A model generated the notes under the pieces. It was not told the origin of the DNA and searched no databases. It saw only the letters and a list, made by a program, of their open reading frames with translations. A stretch of 14,522 nucleotides of DNA from Spirochaetota bacterium. Lineage in GTDB: Bacteria > Spirochaetota > UBA12135 > COTS27 > JAFLEE01. Below, piece by piece: positions 7,301-14,520 of the stretch. The stretch lies in NCBI GenBank assembly GCA_017302015.1, contig JAFLEE010000106.1, positions 1 through 14,522 on the forward strand, in the 5' to 3' direction. Each line of letters opens with the position of its first letter. Position 1 is the first letter of the stretch. A program made the position numbers and the translations under genes.

Positions 7301-8533
7301 CGTCCGCGCTTCGAGGGTTTTCTTCGTCTCATCCAGGCGCGCGCCCAAGGCGGCCTTCATCTCGGGCGTGAGGCCGGCGCTCCGCTGGAGGGCGCCCTTC
7401 GTGCGCTCCACCACGCGGAGGGCCTCCGTCGGGGCGAGACCAGAGAATAATTTGGCCTCCAAACGCTTCGCGACTTGCGCCGCATCCGGCCCCGGGTCGG
7501 GATCCGGGACCGCCGCCGCAGCGCCTCCGGCCAAAAGCCGTCGCGCCCACTCGCTGCGCTTGCCCTGGCGGTCATCCAGCGCCCGCCGCAGGAAATAGCG
7601 CTTGGCGAACTCGCCGGGATGGCGCGCCGTGAAATCCCGGAACTCCTCGGCCGCATCCGAGGGCGCCCGGCTGAGCACGGCTTCCGCGTCCACCACGGCG
7701 GCGGAATCCTCGGGGCGGAGGGACTCCAGGGCGAACGAATTCCAAGCCCTCCAGAACGGCAGGCCCTTCCCCTCCAGCAAGGCTCCCGTGATCCGGGCCG
7801 CCCGCACGGCGCACTCGGTCACCGGCACGGCGCGCATGGCTCCGCCGTACTCGCTCCTCCAGGAGAGCGCCGCCTCCAACTCGCCTCCCCATTCCGTGAG
7901 GCGTCGGTGCGCGCGTTCGGCCTTTAGCCGCCTGACGAGAAGCGCAAGGCCGCCGTCTCCCGTCGCGGCCTGAAATTCCCTCGCCAGCGCCACGGCCGCC
8001 AGCGGCACGCCCGGGCCCCCCCCGGGTTCGGAGGGCAATTCTCGCAATCGTCGGGTCATGCGCTGGACTTCCCGCACCCGGTCGAGGGACTGGGCCGCCC
8101 GCTGGGGCGCCTTTTTGCGAAGTCCGTCGTAGACCGAAGCGAAAATGAGTTCATCCACCTCGCCGTCCATGGCCGCCGCCGCCTCCACGAGGGAAGCCTC
8201 TTCGGGTTCCCGGCGCGCCCGATCGGAATAATGGGCGATGCGCGTCCCGAGATAACCGCTTAGGGTGATGGAGATCCAGGCCAGGGGGTGGGAGGCGCCG
8301 CGGGGACGCCGGTGGCGGGCGATCCCATAGAGATAGGCCTCGTAGACGTCATAGGGAACGCCCGATTGTCTCAGGAACGCGCCGACGCGCCTTCGCTCCA
8401 AAAATCCCGGTTTCCCCGCGAGCCAAGCGCCGAGGATTTTTTCCCGAGCCTGGGCCCCGGAGGCGCGGAGGAAGGCTTGGACGAAGCCATCGCTCTCGCC
8501 AAGGTCGGATGGGATTGATTTCGCTTCAGTCAT
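4343..8533 (-). CDS. Large helical protein of unknown function with a long disordered linker
   Basis: I do not recognise this 1396-residue protein. By composition it has three alpha-helical blocks joined by two low-complexity linkers: residues about 1-510, then a Glu/Ser/Pro/Ala-rich acidic linker at about 511-748, a second helical block to about 1200, a short Arg/Ala/Pro/Ser linker, and a C-terminal block (about 1244-1396) rich in Phe, Tyr and Lys, with KEFYKKMDLN at its start. No signal peptide or convincing membrane segment is seen, so it is probably cytoplasmic. The start at 8533 (MTEAKSIPSD) is chosen because upstream in-frame sequence to 8680 is low in coding character; no Shine-Dalgarno supports either. 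The gene is divergent from the pseudo-cyclase gene and convergent with the transglutaminase-like gene. The long open frame on the opposite strand is its shadow. A scaffold role is possible but unproven. Confidence 0.8.
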   Translation of the reverse strand: MTEAKSIPSDLGESDGFVQAFLRASGAQAREKILGAWLAGKPGFLERRRVGAFLRQSGVPYDVYEAYLYGIARHRRPRGASHPLAWISITLSGYLGTRIAHYSDRARREPEEASLVEAAAAMDGEVDELIFASVYDGLRKKAPQRAAQSLDRVREVQRMTRRLRELPSEPGGGPGVPLAAVALAREFQAATGDGGLALLVRRLKAERAHRRLTEWGGELEAALSWRSEYGGAMRAVPVTECAVRAARITGALLEGKGLPFWRAWNSFALESLRPEDSAAVVDAEAVLSRAPSDAAEEFRDFTARHPGEFAKRYFLRRALDDRQGKRSEWARRLLAGGAAAAVPDPDPGPDAAQVAKRLEAKLFSGLAPTEALRVVERTKGALQRSAGLTPEMKAALGARLDETKKTLEARTKAAGLLKRLSENLATIDQRTQGNAALSLASKIRYCKKVVAEMKNQSALADAAAKLMATYAQCASGEWPYAKCLADEAKFLAPGGGAPVSEITDEAIAELLNSGGASDTGATDDAPLRTEAEDDGRPGPTTGESVGEPANSPEDEAAAEAPGEVKDGPREESSGEEEPGSGSEAIPSQGNETAPSETIIESEANAASPTEQGLPETAGDSASKAGKSIEPIPTAQARSTASAKTLGVAQAPAKSENSLRTGAEGKAPPPPKVTGIGAAAEADPVGRTVLFNVPTEPAKKRSLTSQHPVPTGEQISPAIGGEENPSPSSTASAEPLPRARASSLKTGAALLRKKAERFDLECGRVSLEDSLGLRAETPEREKERLILGALRSFLHTEPQTRDRLYALVAKDSFNPRAFLRWLEKHWLDALTPGDAVAFLDEVLSSGDRLVRLMESYPGAEALLAEPEPAARARLRLMELLANIRDSYKAELSELARFQRLFDGLKELEERHPDPEECLAQKAAFLSAVMEDAGEALVVRKKARQILGLLLLPDEEAIPSREALLAASEREFVERGKVTPLDGPAVEDLIRTRIAQESAQAEAGMEKLGSLESFGRAFLPAAAAADLEAEKLEAWVKDVLLELFRRAWVPAVKHKFLAKLRELLERRRLLSPPIQKILDFHAMRLERYKELPTAMAPRGDGAPGDELSELEKLSGADAGEIEAALDRLPRYRSLLRGSDPDLVLVGIRRAALEDRERAALLAVFQTQCAARSDWPQERREGVHRAIDAFRKSIEEAKALGAQKRAARPSEADPESSGEDGEEPRTTASAAARPPARPAETVDADAVMKEFYKKMDLNLQGLVAKHAAGNPRELFNEQYHFLQKERAEAKTPELRTFILKTVIPRINYAKNMLELLEKLARFTPAERARSHFARVREEIEAQYLVPLKGLRKDFNYFNAINFTARYKEILKKPLGDAIAAGLVIEKETVGAFLQKVGLI

Positions 8534-8883
8534 CGGGGGATCAATCGAGGGCCTTTGAACCGTAATCTGTTTGGATGATCTTTTTCTTTCGGCCGCGGAA
8601 CACGATTTGGATGGGGTGGAAATCGCCCCCCAGTTCTTCGCCTCAAGTAGGAGAGTACCCGCAGTGGGGGCAAAATACAACCCCGATGGCCCTTAGGCGG
8701 TCGGCTCAATTTTATCCCCCCCACCCCCTCTGGAATTCCCCTGTGGCGTTTTATCGGGATGCTTCCTACCCGAGGAGCAACGAACATTGCTCCCCCATCC
8801 AATATCGGGTCCCCGGGGTATTTTTCTGGCGGGAAGTTCGGGCCAAATTGGAAGAATAGGTCCATCGAACCGATAATGGAGCG
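8534..8883. other. 350-base divergent intergenic region with hairpin and possible gene remnant
   Basis: This gap must carry the promoters of the large minus-strand gene and the plus-strand coiled-coil gene. It is visibly less GC-rich than its surroundings. A perfect 7-bp inverted repeat GGAGCAA/TTGCTCC (8774-8780 and 8787-8793, loop CGAACA) could be an operator or hairpin. On the minus strand the frame from 8705 to 8541 is open except for one TGA at 8643-8645 and encodes a zinc-ribbon-like FCPHCGYSPT just before it. It has no ATG, so I list it as a possible remnant and not as a gene. No RNA gene is recognised. Confidence 0.45.
8848..8877 (+). promoter_or_regulatory. Possible promoter directly in front of the coiled-coil/cyclase-like gene
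   Basis: TTGGAA (8848-8853) and GATAAT (8872-8877) are separated by 18 bases, four and five matches to consensus respectively. The predicted start of transcription would be at or next to the ATG at 8884, implying a leaderless message. This fits the lack of a usable Shine-Dalgarno, since GGAG at 8878-8881 is only 2 bases from the ATG. Confidence 0.4.
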
Positions 8884-10806
8884 ATGAGCGACAAGATCCC
8901 CGCGCCCCAGGATGGGATGGACGAGACCTCCTACGACCAACTCTCCCGGGAGGAGATCCTGGCCCAATTCCTCGACCTGAAGCGCGAGCACGCCTTCCTG
9001 CAAAAGGACAAGGCCGACCTGGAGGCCATGTACCAGGAGAGCATGGCCAAGGAGCGCGAGAGGTCCCGCCTCGAGAAGGAGACCCTCGAGCGGACGGCCA
9101 TGGACATCTTCGTGGCGGTGGGGGAACTCTCCGAGGAGAAGTCCAAGGCCGAGCGCGAGAAGAAGCTCATCGAGAGTTCCGCCCTCGATATCGCCCAGGC
9201 GGTGGGCGAACTCTCCCAGGAAAAGACCAAGATCGAGGACGAGAAGCGGATGATCGAGAGCTCCGCCATGGACATCGCCCAGGCCGTGGGCGAACTCTCC
9301 CAGGAGAAGACCAAGGTCGAGGAAGAGAAGCGGATGATCGAGAGCTCCGCCATGGACATCGCCCAGGCCGTGGGGGAGATCTCCGAAGAGAAGGCCCGCA
9401 TCGAGTACGAGAAGCACCTCATCGAGAGCTCGGCGATGGACATCATCAAGAACCTCACCGAACTCTCGGCGCGCCAGGCCGAGGAACTGAAGGCCTCCTT
9501 CGTCCCGCCCACGCTGCCCGCCCCGCCCCCCGTCGCCGCCAGCGCCGGGCTCCAGGAGTACAAGATCGCGCTCCAGAAGGGCCTGGAGCAGCTGCGCACC
9601 ATGAAGGGGGAGTACACCCTCCTCCTCCAGAAGATCTACCCCGCCCATTTCCTGCCCGTGCTCGAGAACCGCGAGGCCTTCCTCCCCTCGGGCCAGGTGA
9701 CGGTGCTCGTCATCACCATCGCCGACTTCTACCAGCACCTCATCACCATGAACAGCGTGCGCCTGGCGCGCTTCATCAAGAAGCTCTCCTGCGACCTCCA
9801 GGCCATCCTCCACCAGTTCGGCGGCTGGCTCGTGGCCTACAACCACAACAGCTACCAGAGCGTCTTCGGCTCGCCGAGCAATCCCCGCGCCCACGCCCTC
9901 GAGGCCGCCCAGGCCGCGGTGGAGGTGATGAAGTACGGCGCCGGCTGCAGCTTCAAGCTCTCCGTGCGCCTGCATACCGGGCCCATGGTGCTGGGGGATT
10001 TCGGCTCCCCCGAGCGGCCCCAGTACCATTGCCTGGGCGAACTCCTGGCCTACCTCGAGGTCATGAAGCGCTCGGAGCAGGCCCGGCCCCAATCCATCCT
10101 CCTCACCGAGCAACTCCACGCGACCCTGCGCTTCTTCTTCGACGCCGAGAAGCTAGAGCCGGTGAGCGTGAAGGGCCACGGGGCGATCCAGGTCTACCGC
10201 CTGCGCGGCCCCATGAGCACGGCGGCCAACCCCCACCGCGTGGAGCCGGGGGGCTACCTCGCGAGCAAGTACCCCGCCCTCTGCCGCGAGATCCAGGAGA
10301 AGCGCGAAGCCGCCTTCAAGGGGTGGAATTTCGAGAAGATCGAGGTGCGCGACGGGTCGCTGGGCACCGGGGAGGCCATCGCCTTCTACGCCACCGCCTA
10401 TGCCCGCGAGCAGCACCTGAAGGCCAACGAAGACCTGCTCATCCGCTCCGCCTTCCTCCTCAATATCGGGAAGATGTCGATCTCCAAGGCCGTCCTTAAT
10501 AACCCCTCCGCCACGCCTGCGGAGAAGAAGACCTTGGCGAATCTCTACGGGTTCACCCTGGCCCTCCTCTCCCGCAACCCCGCCTTCAAAGACGTCGCCG
10601 AGGTGATCGCCGAGTTCCGCCTCGACATCGACGACATGAAGCGGCCCGAGGCCCGGGCGCTCAAGGTCGCCGCCGCCTTCGAGGGCATCTCCTTCCCGAA
10701 ACTCTACAAGACCAATATCAGTTCCCTCAAGCAGGCGGTGAACATCTACCGCAACGCCTTCCCCCACCCGATGTACCGGAAATTCCTGGAGATGATGGGT
10801 CGATGA
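8884..10806 (+). CDS. Coiled-coil protein with degenerate nucleotide-cyclase and degenerate HD-GYP domains
   Basis: This 640-residue soluble protein has three parts. Residues about 20-204 form a coiled coil that includes five 28-residue repeats with Asp at 74, 102, 130, 158 and 186. After a Pro-rich hinge (208-217) comes a class III cyclase-like domain (about 270-441), recognisable from VTVLVITIADF, QFGGWLVAYN, SVFG, HTGPMVLGDFGSPERPQY and VSVKGHGAIQVYRL. Both metal Asp positions are replaced (Thr278, Asn322), and the Asn/Arg transition-state positions align with Ala389 and Val393. Residues about 495-640 resemble HD-GYP: AFLLNIGKMSISKAVLNNP matches the family block but Leu526-Asn527 replace His-Asp, and the HHExxDGxGYP loop is missing. 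Neither cAMP/cGMP synthesis nor c-di-GMP hydrolysis is expected. A scaffold, a partner-regulating pseudoenzyme or a nucleotide sensor is more likely. No transmembrane segment is seen. The GH5 gene lies 49 bases downstream. Confidence 0.75.
   Translation: MSDKIPAPQDGMDETSYDQLSREEILAQFLDLKREHAFLQKDKADLEAMYQESMAKERERSRLEKETLERTAMDIFVAVGELSEEKSKAEREKKLIESSALDIAQAVGELSQEKTKIEDEKRMIESSAMDIAQAVGELSQEKTKVEEEKRMIESSAMDIAQAVGEISEEKARIEYEKHLIESSAMDIIKNLTELSARQAEELKASFVPPTLPAPPPVAASAGLQEYKIALQKGLEQLRTMKGEYTLLLQKIYPAHFLPVLENREAFLPSGQVTVLVITIADFYQHLITMNSVRLARFIKKLSCDLQAILHQFGGWLVAYNHNSYQSVFGSPSNPRAHALEAAQAAVEVMKYGAGCSFKLSVRLHTGPMVLGDFGSPERPQYHCLGELLAYLEVMKRSEQARPQSILLTEQLHATLRFFFDAEKLEPVSVKGHGAIQVYRLRGPMSTAANPHRVEPGGYLASKYPALCREIQEKREAAFKGWNFEKIEVRDGSLGTGEAIAFYATAYAREQHLKANEDLLIRSAFLLNIGKMSISKAVLNNPSATPAEKKTLANLYGFTLALLSRNPAFKDVAEVIAEFRLDIDDMKRPEARALKVAAAFEGISFPKLYKTNISSLKQAVNIYRNAFPHPMYRKFLEMMGR
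9088..9471 (+). repeat. 84-base in-gene tandem repeat encoding 28-residue coiled-coil units
   Basis: Five units with an exact 84-base period encode SSAMDIAQAVGELSQEK-type blocks followed by charged heptads ending in EKRMIE. The middle copies (about 9175-9426) are nearly identical in both DNA and protein, and the first and last are diverged. Twenty-eight residues are four heptads, so whole units can be gained or lost without breaking the coiled-coil register. The layout suggests recent unit duplication and a variable-length rod. Confidence 0.85.
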
Positions 10807-10855
10807 GAGGCGGGGAGCGGAGGGGAACGCTAAGCCCAAGGACGGATCTCTGACC

Positions 10856-12466
10856 ATGGGCGGGAATGCCATCCGCCTCGCGTGCCTGGCGGGTCTCGTT
10901 TCGATCCTGCTCCTGGCGGCCGACAACCCCGCGGGACCTTGGCGAAGCTCCGGAAACGTCACCCTGCGCGCCGATGGCGACGCCCTGTTCCTGGCGTCCT
11001 CCGGGGGGGAATACGGCAAATGCGCCCAAACCGTGGATCTCCCCGAGGGAGGCCCGAATAAATGGAAGGTCAGCTTCCTCGCGCGGCATGAGCCGGGCAC
11101 CCGGGCGGACGCGACGTTCTCGTTCTCCGTCAATTTCTCCCTGGCGCCGGGGTCCCCGCCCGCGCGCAATCCCTACTGGAAAATCGGGGCGGCGACGAAT
11201 GGGCCCCGCCCGGCCCGCTTCTATTTTGAGATCCCCCCCGGCGCCCGGCGCATGGAACTCTGCTTCCAACCCCAAGGGCCCATCGGGGGCCGATTCCCCG
11301 CTTCCGCCGTCGAGGTCCGCGCCTTCCTGCTGTCCGAAGACGCGCTGCCCGCGGAGACCCTCGCCCTCCTCTCCAAACCCCTCACGCGCAGCGCGAAGCC
11401 CAAGGCCTGGCCGACGGGGGGCCTTCGCGGCTTCAATATGGACCATGTGGTCGCGCCGATGAGCGCCAATTCCCAGAACCCCGGGGCCTTCGTCTCCGAC
11501 GCCACATTCCAGCAACTCGCCGCATGGAACGTCAACGTCCTGCGCCTTTGGGTGAGCGTGGACGAGGGCACCCCCTGGGCCCGAACGAAGCGGGGCGAGG
11601 CGCCGCCCCCGATCCCCGCGGACGATCCCATGGCCCCCTACCGCGAGCACCTGCGCGGCCTCACCGTCGCCCTCCACCTCGCCGAGAAGTACGGCATCCA
11701 GATCATCCTCACCGTCTCGGACATCGTGGGGCGCAGGATCGATGTGATGTACGCCGCGGGGGACGGCGGGGGATTCGAGAAAGAACTCACGCGGGTGTGG
11801 ACGGTCCTCGCCCGCGAGTTCGGATCCCATCCCAATCTCCTCGGTTTCGACCTGCTCAACGAACCCAACGGCAAGGAAGAGGCCCGGTGGACGAAGGAAA
11901 CCCTCCCCGCCCTGGTCAAGACCGTCCGGGCCATCGACACCAATACCTACCTCGTCATCGAGCCGTCGCCGTGGGCCCTCCCGTGGGGGTTTGAATCGTT
12001 TCGGCCCATCACCGACGCGAAGGTGGCCTATTCGCTCCACCATTATATGCCGCACACCTACACGCACCAGGGCATCGGGGGCTACGACAAGCCCGAGTAC
12101 CGGGGGAAGGCCTATCCCGGCCTGCTCAAGAAATTCCCCTCCGATCCTCCGGTCTATTGGGGGAAGGCGCAACTCGAAGAGACCCTCCGCGCCGCCGCGG
12201 CCTTCCAGAAGGCCAGCGGCGCGCCCATGTTCGTCGGCGAGTTCAGCGCCGCGCGTTGGGCGCCGGGCGCCGCGGCCTGGGTGAGGGATTCCATCGAACT
12301 CTTCGAGAAGTACGGGATGGACTGGGTCTTCCATTGCTATTGGGGTTGGAACGGCTGGAATCCGACCTTCGACGCCGACGAGACGCCCAGTAACGAATCC
12401 GACGGCGGGAAACTGACAGACCGCATGGCGGTCCTCCTCGAGGCCTGGGCCAAGAATCGCCGCTAA
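10856..12466 (+). CDS. Exported glycoside hydrolase family 5-like enzyme
   Basis: This 536-residue protein starts with a signal peptide-like segment (hydrophobic residues 6-22, likely cut near LLLAA). A beta-rich N-terminal domain (about 27-160) has the look of a carbohydrate-binding jelly roll. The C-terminal part (about 188-533) is a TIM-barrel of the GH5/cellulase type: NVNVLRLWVS on an early strand, the acid/base Glu336 in FDLLNEPNG, a YSLHHYMPHTYTH segment around residues 392-404 with the usual His/Tyr ligands, and the nucleophile Glu462 in FVGEFSA, followed by WGWNGW (496-501). Both catalytic Glu residues are present. It probably hydrolyses a beta-linked glucan or mannan outside the cytoplasm; the exact substrate is not readable. 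AAGGA about 13 bases before the ATG is a poorly spaced ribosome site. It probably shares a transcript with the pseudo-cyclase gene 49 bases upstream. No terminator with a T-run is seen after it. Confidence 0.85.
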   Translation: MGGNAIRLACLAGLVSILLLAADNPAGPWRSSGNVTLRADGDALFLASSGGEYGKCAQTVDLPEGGPNKWKVSFLARHEPGTRADATFSFSVNFSLAPGSPPARNPYWKIGAATNGPRPARFYFEIPPGARRMELCFQPQGPIGGRFPASAVEVRAFLLSEDALPAETLALLSKPLTRSAKPKAWPTGGLRGFNMDHVVAPMSANSQNPGAFVSDATFQQLAAWNVNVLRLWVSVDEGTPWARTKRGEAPPPIPADDPMAPYREHLRGLTVALHLAEKYGIQIILTVSDIVGRRIDVMYAAGDGGGFEKELTRVWTVLAREFGSHPNLLGFDLLNEPNGKEEARWTKETLPALVKTVRAIDTNTYLVIEPSPWALPWGFESFRPITDAKVAYSLHHYMPHTYTHQGIGGYDKPEYRGKAYPGLLKKFPSDPPVYWGKAQLEETLRAAAAFQKASGAPMFVGEFSAARWAPGAAAWVRDSIELFEKYGMDWVFHCYWGWNGWNPTFDADETPSNESDGGKLTDRMAVLLEAWAKNRR

Positions 12467-12516
12467 ATCCTCCAATCTCTGCCCAATCCCCCCCCTTTTC
12501 CCCTTGTTTTTAGCCC

Positions 12517-12547
12517 TTATCAGGGGCCCCCGGCCCCAGGATATAAT
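12517..12547 (+). promoter_or_regulatory. Promoter of the lsrF-like operon with an inverted repeat in the spacer
   Basis: A perfect -10 box TATAAT (12542-12547) has TTATCA (12517-12522) as the best -35 candidate, at a long 19-base spacing. Inside the spacer is a perfect 6-bp inverted repeat GGGGCC CCC GGCCCC (12523-12537). The weak, stretched -35 together with a dyad between the boxes fits activator control by a spacer-binding regulator or a repressor site. The dyad could also be a relic 3' hairpin of the GH5 gene. Confidence 0.6.
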
Positions 12548-12622
12548 CTTTCAGCCGCGGGGATGGGGCGTTCATCCCTTCCCAGCGTCGATTCCTTCCA
12601 TAATAATAACGAGGAGCGCCCC

Positions 12623-13501
12623 ATGCCCGAAGCTGACGAGAGCGTCAAGAAAAAAGATTATTTCCTCGATATCCCCCAGAAGAACGACCCCTTCTTCCTG
12701 AAGGGCTCGAATAATTACGATTGGGGCATGAAGAACCGCCTCTCGCGCGTGTTCAACCCCAAATCGGGCAAGACGGTCATGCTCGCCTTCGACCACGGCT
12801 ATTTCCAGGGGCCCACCACCGGCCTCGAGCGCCTCGACGTGACGATCAAGCCCCTTTCCCCCTTCGCCGACGCCCTCATGTGCACCCGGGGGGCGCTGCG
12901 CAGCATCATCAACCCCGAAACCCAAAACTCGGTGGTCATGCGGGCCAGCGGCGGCCCGAGCATCCTCAAAGAACTCTCCAATGAGCAGATCGCCGTGGAC
13001 ATCGACGACGCGCTGCGCATGAACGTGAGCGCCATGGCCGTCCAAGTCTTCGTCGGCGGCGCCCACGAGACCCAATCCATCCACAACCTCACTCGGCTCA
13101 TCGATGCGGGCAACCGCTACGGCGTGCCCGTGCTCGGCGTGACCGCCGTCGGCAAGGAACTCACCCGCGACGCCCGCTATATCGGCCTCGCTACCCGCAT
13201 CATCGCCGAACTCGGCGCGGCCTTCGTGAAGACCTATTTCGTCGACGATTTCGAGACCGTGGTCGCCGCCTGCCCAGTGCCCGTGGTCATCGCCGGGGGG
13301 AAGAAACTGGCCGAACTCGACGCGCTCAAGATGGCCCACGGGGCGATCCAGGCCGGCGCCGCCGGGGTCGACATGGGGCGCAATATCTTCCAATCCGACC
13401 ATCCCATCGCCATGATCCAGGCCGTGCGCAAGGTCGTCCACGAGGGGATGAGCGCCGAGCACGCCTTCGAACTCTACCGCGACCTGGCGAAGAAGAAATG
13501 A
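12623..13501 (+). CDS. lsrF: LsrF-like class I aldolase/thiolase (DeoC/FbaB-like fold)
   Basis: This 292-residue protein follows E. coli LsrF closely over its whole length, for example PQKN near residue 20, [34 protein letters not shown] and [14 protein letters not shown]. LsrF transfers an acetyl group from 3-hydroxy-5-phosphonooxypentane-2,4-dione to CoA in autoinducer-2 catabolism. Lys203 in FVKTYF sits at the same number as the E. coli active-site lysine and fits the Schiff-base Lys of this aldolase fold. The start at 12623 has GAGGAG (12611-12616) 6 bases upstream and gives the family length. None of lsrA, B, C, D, G, K or R is present in the window. Instead a zinc dehydrogenase overlaps its end by 4 bases, so the substrate may be a different phosphorylated keto-sugar. 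The fold assignment is secure; AI-2 degradation is uncertain. Confidence 0.9.
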   Translation: MPEADESVKKKDYFLDIPQKNDPFFLKGSNNYDWGMKNRLSRVFNPKSGKTVMLAFDHGYFQGPTTGLERLDVTIKPLSPFADALMCTRGALRSIINPETQNSVVMRASGGPSILKELSNEQIAVDIDDALRMNVSAMAVQVFVGGAHETQSIHNLTRLIDAGNRYGVPVLGVTAVGKELTRDARYIGLATRIIAELGAAFVKTYFVDDFETVVAACPVPVVIAGGKKLAELDALKMAHGAIQAGAAGVDMGRNIFQSDHPIAMIQAVRKVVHEGMSAEHAFELYRDLAKKK

Positions 13502-14520
13502 AGGTCGGCGTCTATTACCGCAACGCCGACGTGCGCGTCGAGGACCGCCCCATGCCCGTGGCGGGCCCCGGCGACGTGGTCCTGAAGGTCCGCGCCTGCG
13601 GCATCTGCGGCAGCGACGTGATGGAGTGGTACCGCATCAAGCGCGCGCCGCTGGTGCTCGGGCACGAACTCGCGGGCGAGGTCGTCTCGGTGGGGGCGGA
13701 CGTCGAGGGCTTCAAGCCCGGGGACCGCGTCTTCGCCACCCACCACGTGCCCTGCGACGCGTGCCGCTATTGCCTCACGGGCCACCCCACCGCCTGCAAG
13801 GTCTTCCAAGAGAAGAATAATTTCGACCCCGGCGGTTTCTCCGAGTTCCTCAAGGTCGGCGGGCGCAGCGTGGCCACCGGCATGTGGAAACTCCCCGACA
13901 CGATGTCGTGGGACACGGCGACCTTCATCGAGCCCCTGGCCACCGCGGTCCGGGCCATGCGCACCCTCGCCATCGCCCCCGGCGAGTCCGTCATGGTCTA
14001 CGGGGCCGGCATCGCGGGCATCCTCCTCGTGAAGATGGCCAAGGCCATGGGCGCGGGCACCGTCATCTCCGCCGATCTCAACGAGTTCCGCCTCGCCGCC
14101 GCCAAGCGCGCCGGCGCAGACCTCACCGTGAACGCCAAGGAAAACGTGCCCGCCTTCCTGGAGAAATCCTGCGGACGCCTGGCCGATAAGGTCGTCATCG
14201 CCGCCGGAGCCCTCCCCGCGGCCCGGGCGGCCCTCGAGTCGGTGGACCGCGGCGGCGCCGTGCTCTTCTTCGCCGTGCCGCAGCCCGGCGAGACCCTCGC
14301 CGTCGACTTCAACCCCTATTGGCGCAACGACATCGCCTTCAAAACCTGCTACGGCGCCGCTCCCCTGGACAATTTCCAGGCCACGGAACTCCTTCGCACG
14401 GGCACGGTGCGGGTCGACGAGATGATCACCCACCGCTTCCCGCTCTCCGCCATCGGCGACGCCTTCCGGACCGCTATCGACCCCAAAGATGCCCTCAAAG
14501 TCATCGTGGAGCCCCATTAA
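13498..14520 (+). CDS. Zinc-dependent medium-chain dehydrogenase (sorbitol/threonine dehydrogenase-like)
   Basis: This 340-residue enzyme belongs to the zinc-containing alcohol dehydrogenase family, which oxidises polyols or secondary alcohols with NAD(P). The catalytic zinc site is visible as Cys37 in CGICGSD, His56-Glu57 in LGHELAGEV and Glu145 in FIEPLAT. The structural zinc loop has Cys86, Cys89, Cys92 and Cys100. The nucleotide fold has GAGIAG (169-174), and the strand ends in SADL, where an acidic residue points to NAD preference. Its ATG overlaps the stop of the lsrF-like gene (ATGA), so translation is coupled and the two enzymes likely act in one pathway, perhaps oxidising a sugar or polyol to the ketose that the aldolase cleaves. 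It is complete, ending at TAA 2 bases before the window edge. The operon may continue beyond it. Confidence 0.9.
   Translation: MKVGVYYRNADVRVEDRPMPVAGPGDVVLKVRACGICGSDVMEWYRIKRAPLVLGHELAGEVVSVGADVEGFKPGDRVFATHHVPCDACRYCLTGHPTACKVFQEKNNFDPGGFSEFLKVGGRSVATGMWKLPDTMSWDTATFIEPLATAVRAMRTLAIAPGESVMVYGAGIAGILLVKMAKAMGAGTVISADLNEFRLAAAKRAGADLTVNAKENVPAFLEKSCGRLADKVVIAAGALPAARAALESVDRGGAVLFFAVPQPGETLAVDFNPYWRNDIAFKTCYGAAPLDNFQATELLRTGTVRVDEMITHRFPLSAIGDAFRTAIDPKDALKVIVEPH

Noticed and set aside
8575-8859. A 94-codon plus-strand frame in the divergent intergenic gap
   Set aside because: It has no Shine-Dalgarno, an odd composition (many Pro, Ser, Trp) and overlaps the likely promoter region of both neighbours.
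9088-9471. A CRISPR-like or VNTR array
   Set aside because: The 84-base units have no spacers, are in frame and encode a coiled coil, so they are a protein repeat.
8530-10119. A 529-codon minus-strand frame opposite the pseudo-cyclase gene
   Set aside because: It mirrors the 28-residue repeats of the real gene and has a shadow-frame composition. The plus-strand frame has clear domain similarity.
10727-12475. A 582-codon minus-strand frame opposite the GH5 gene
   Set aside because: The plus strand encodes a GH5 enzyme with both catalytic Glu motifs. The opposite frame shows no family motif.
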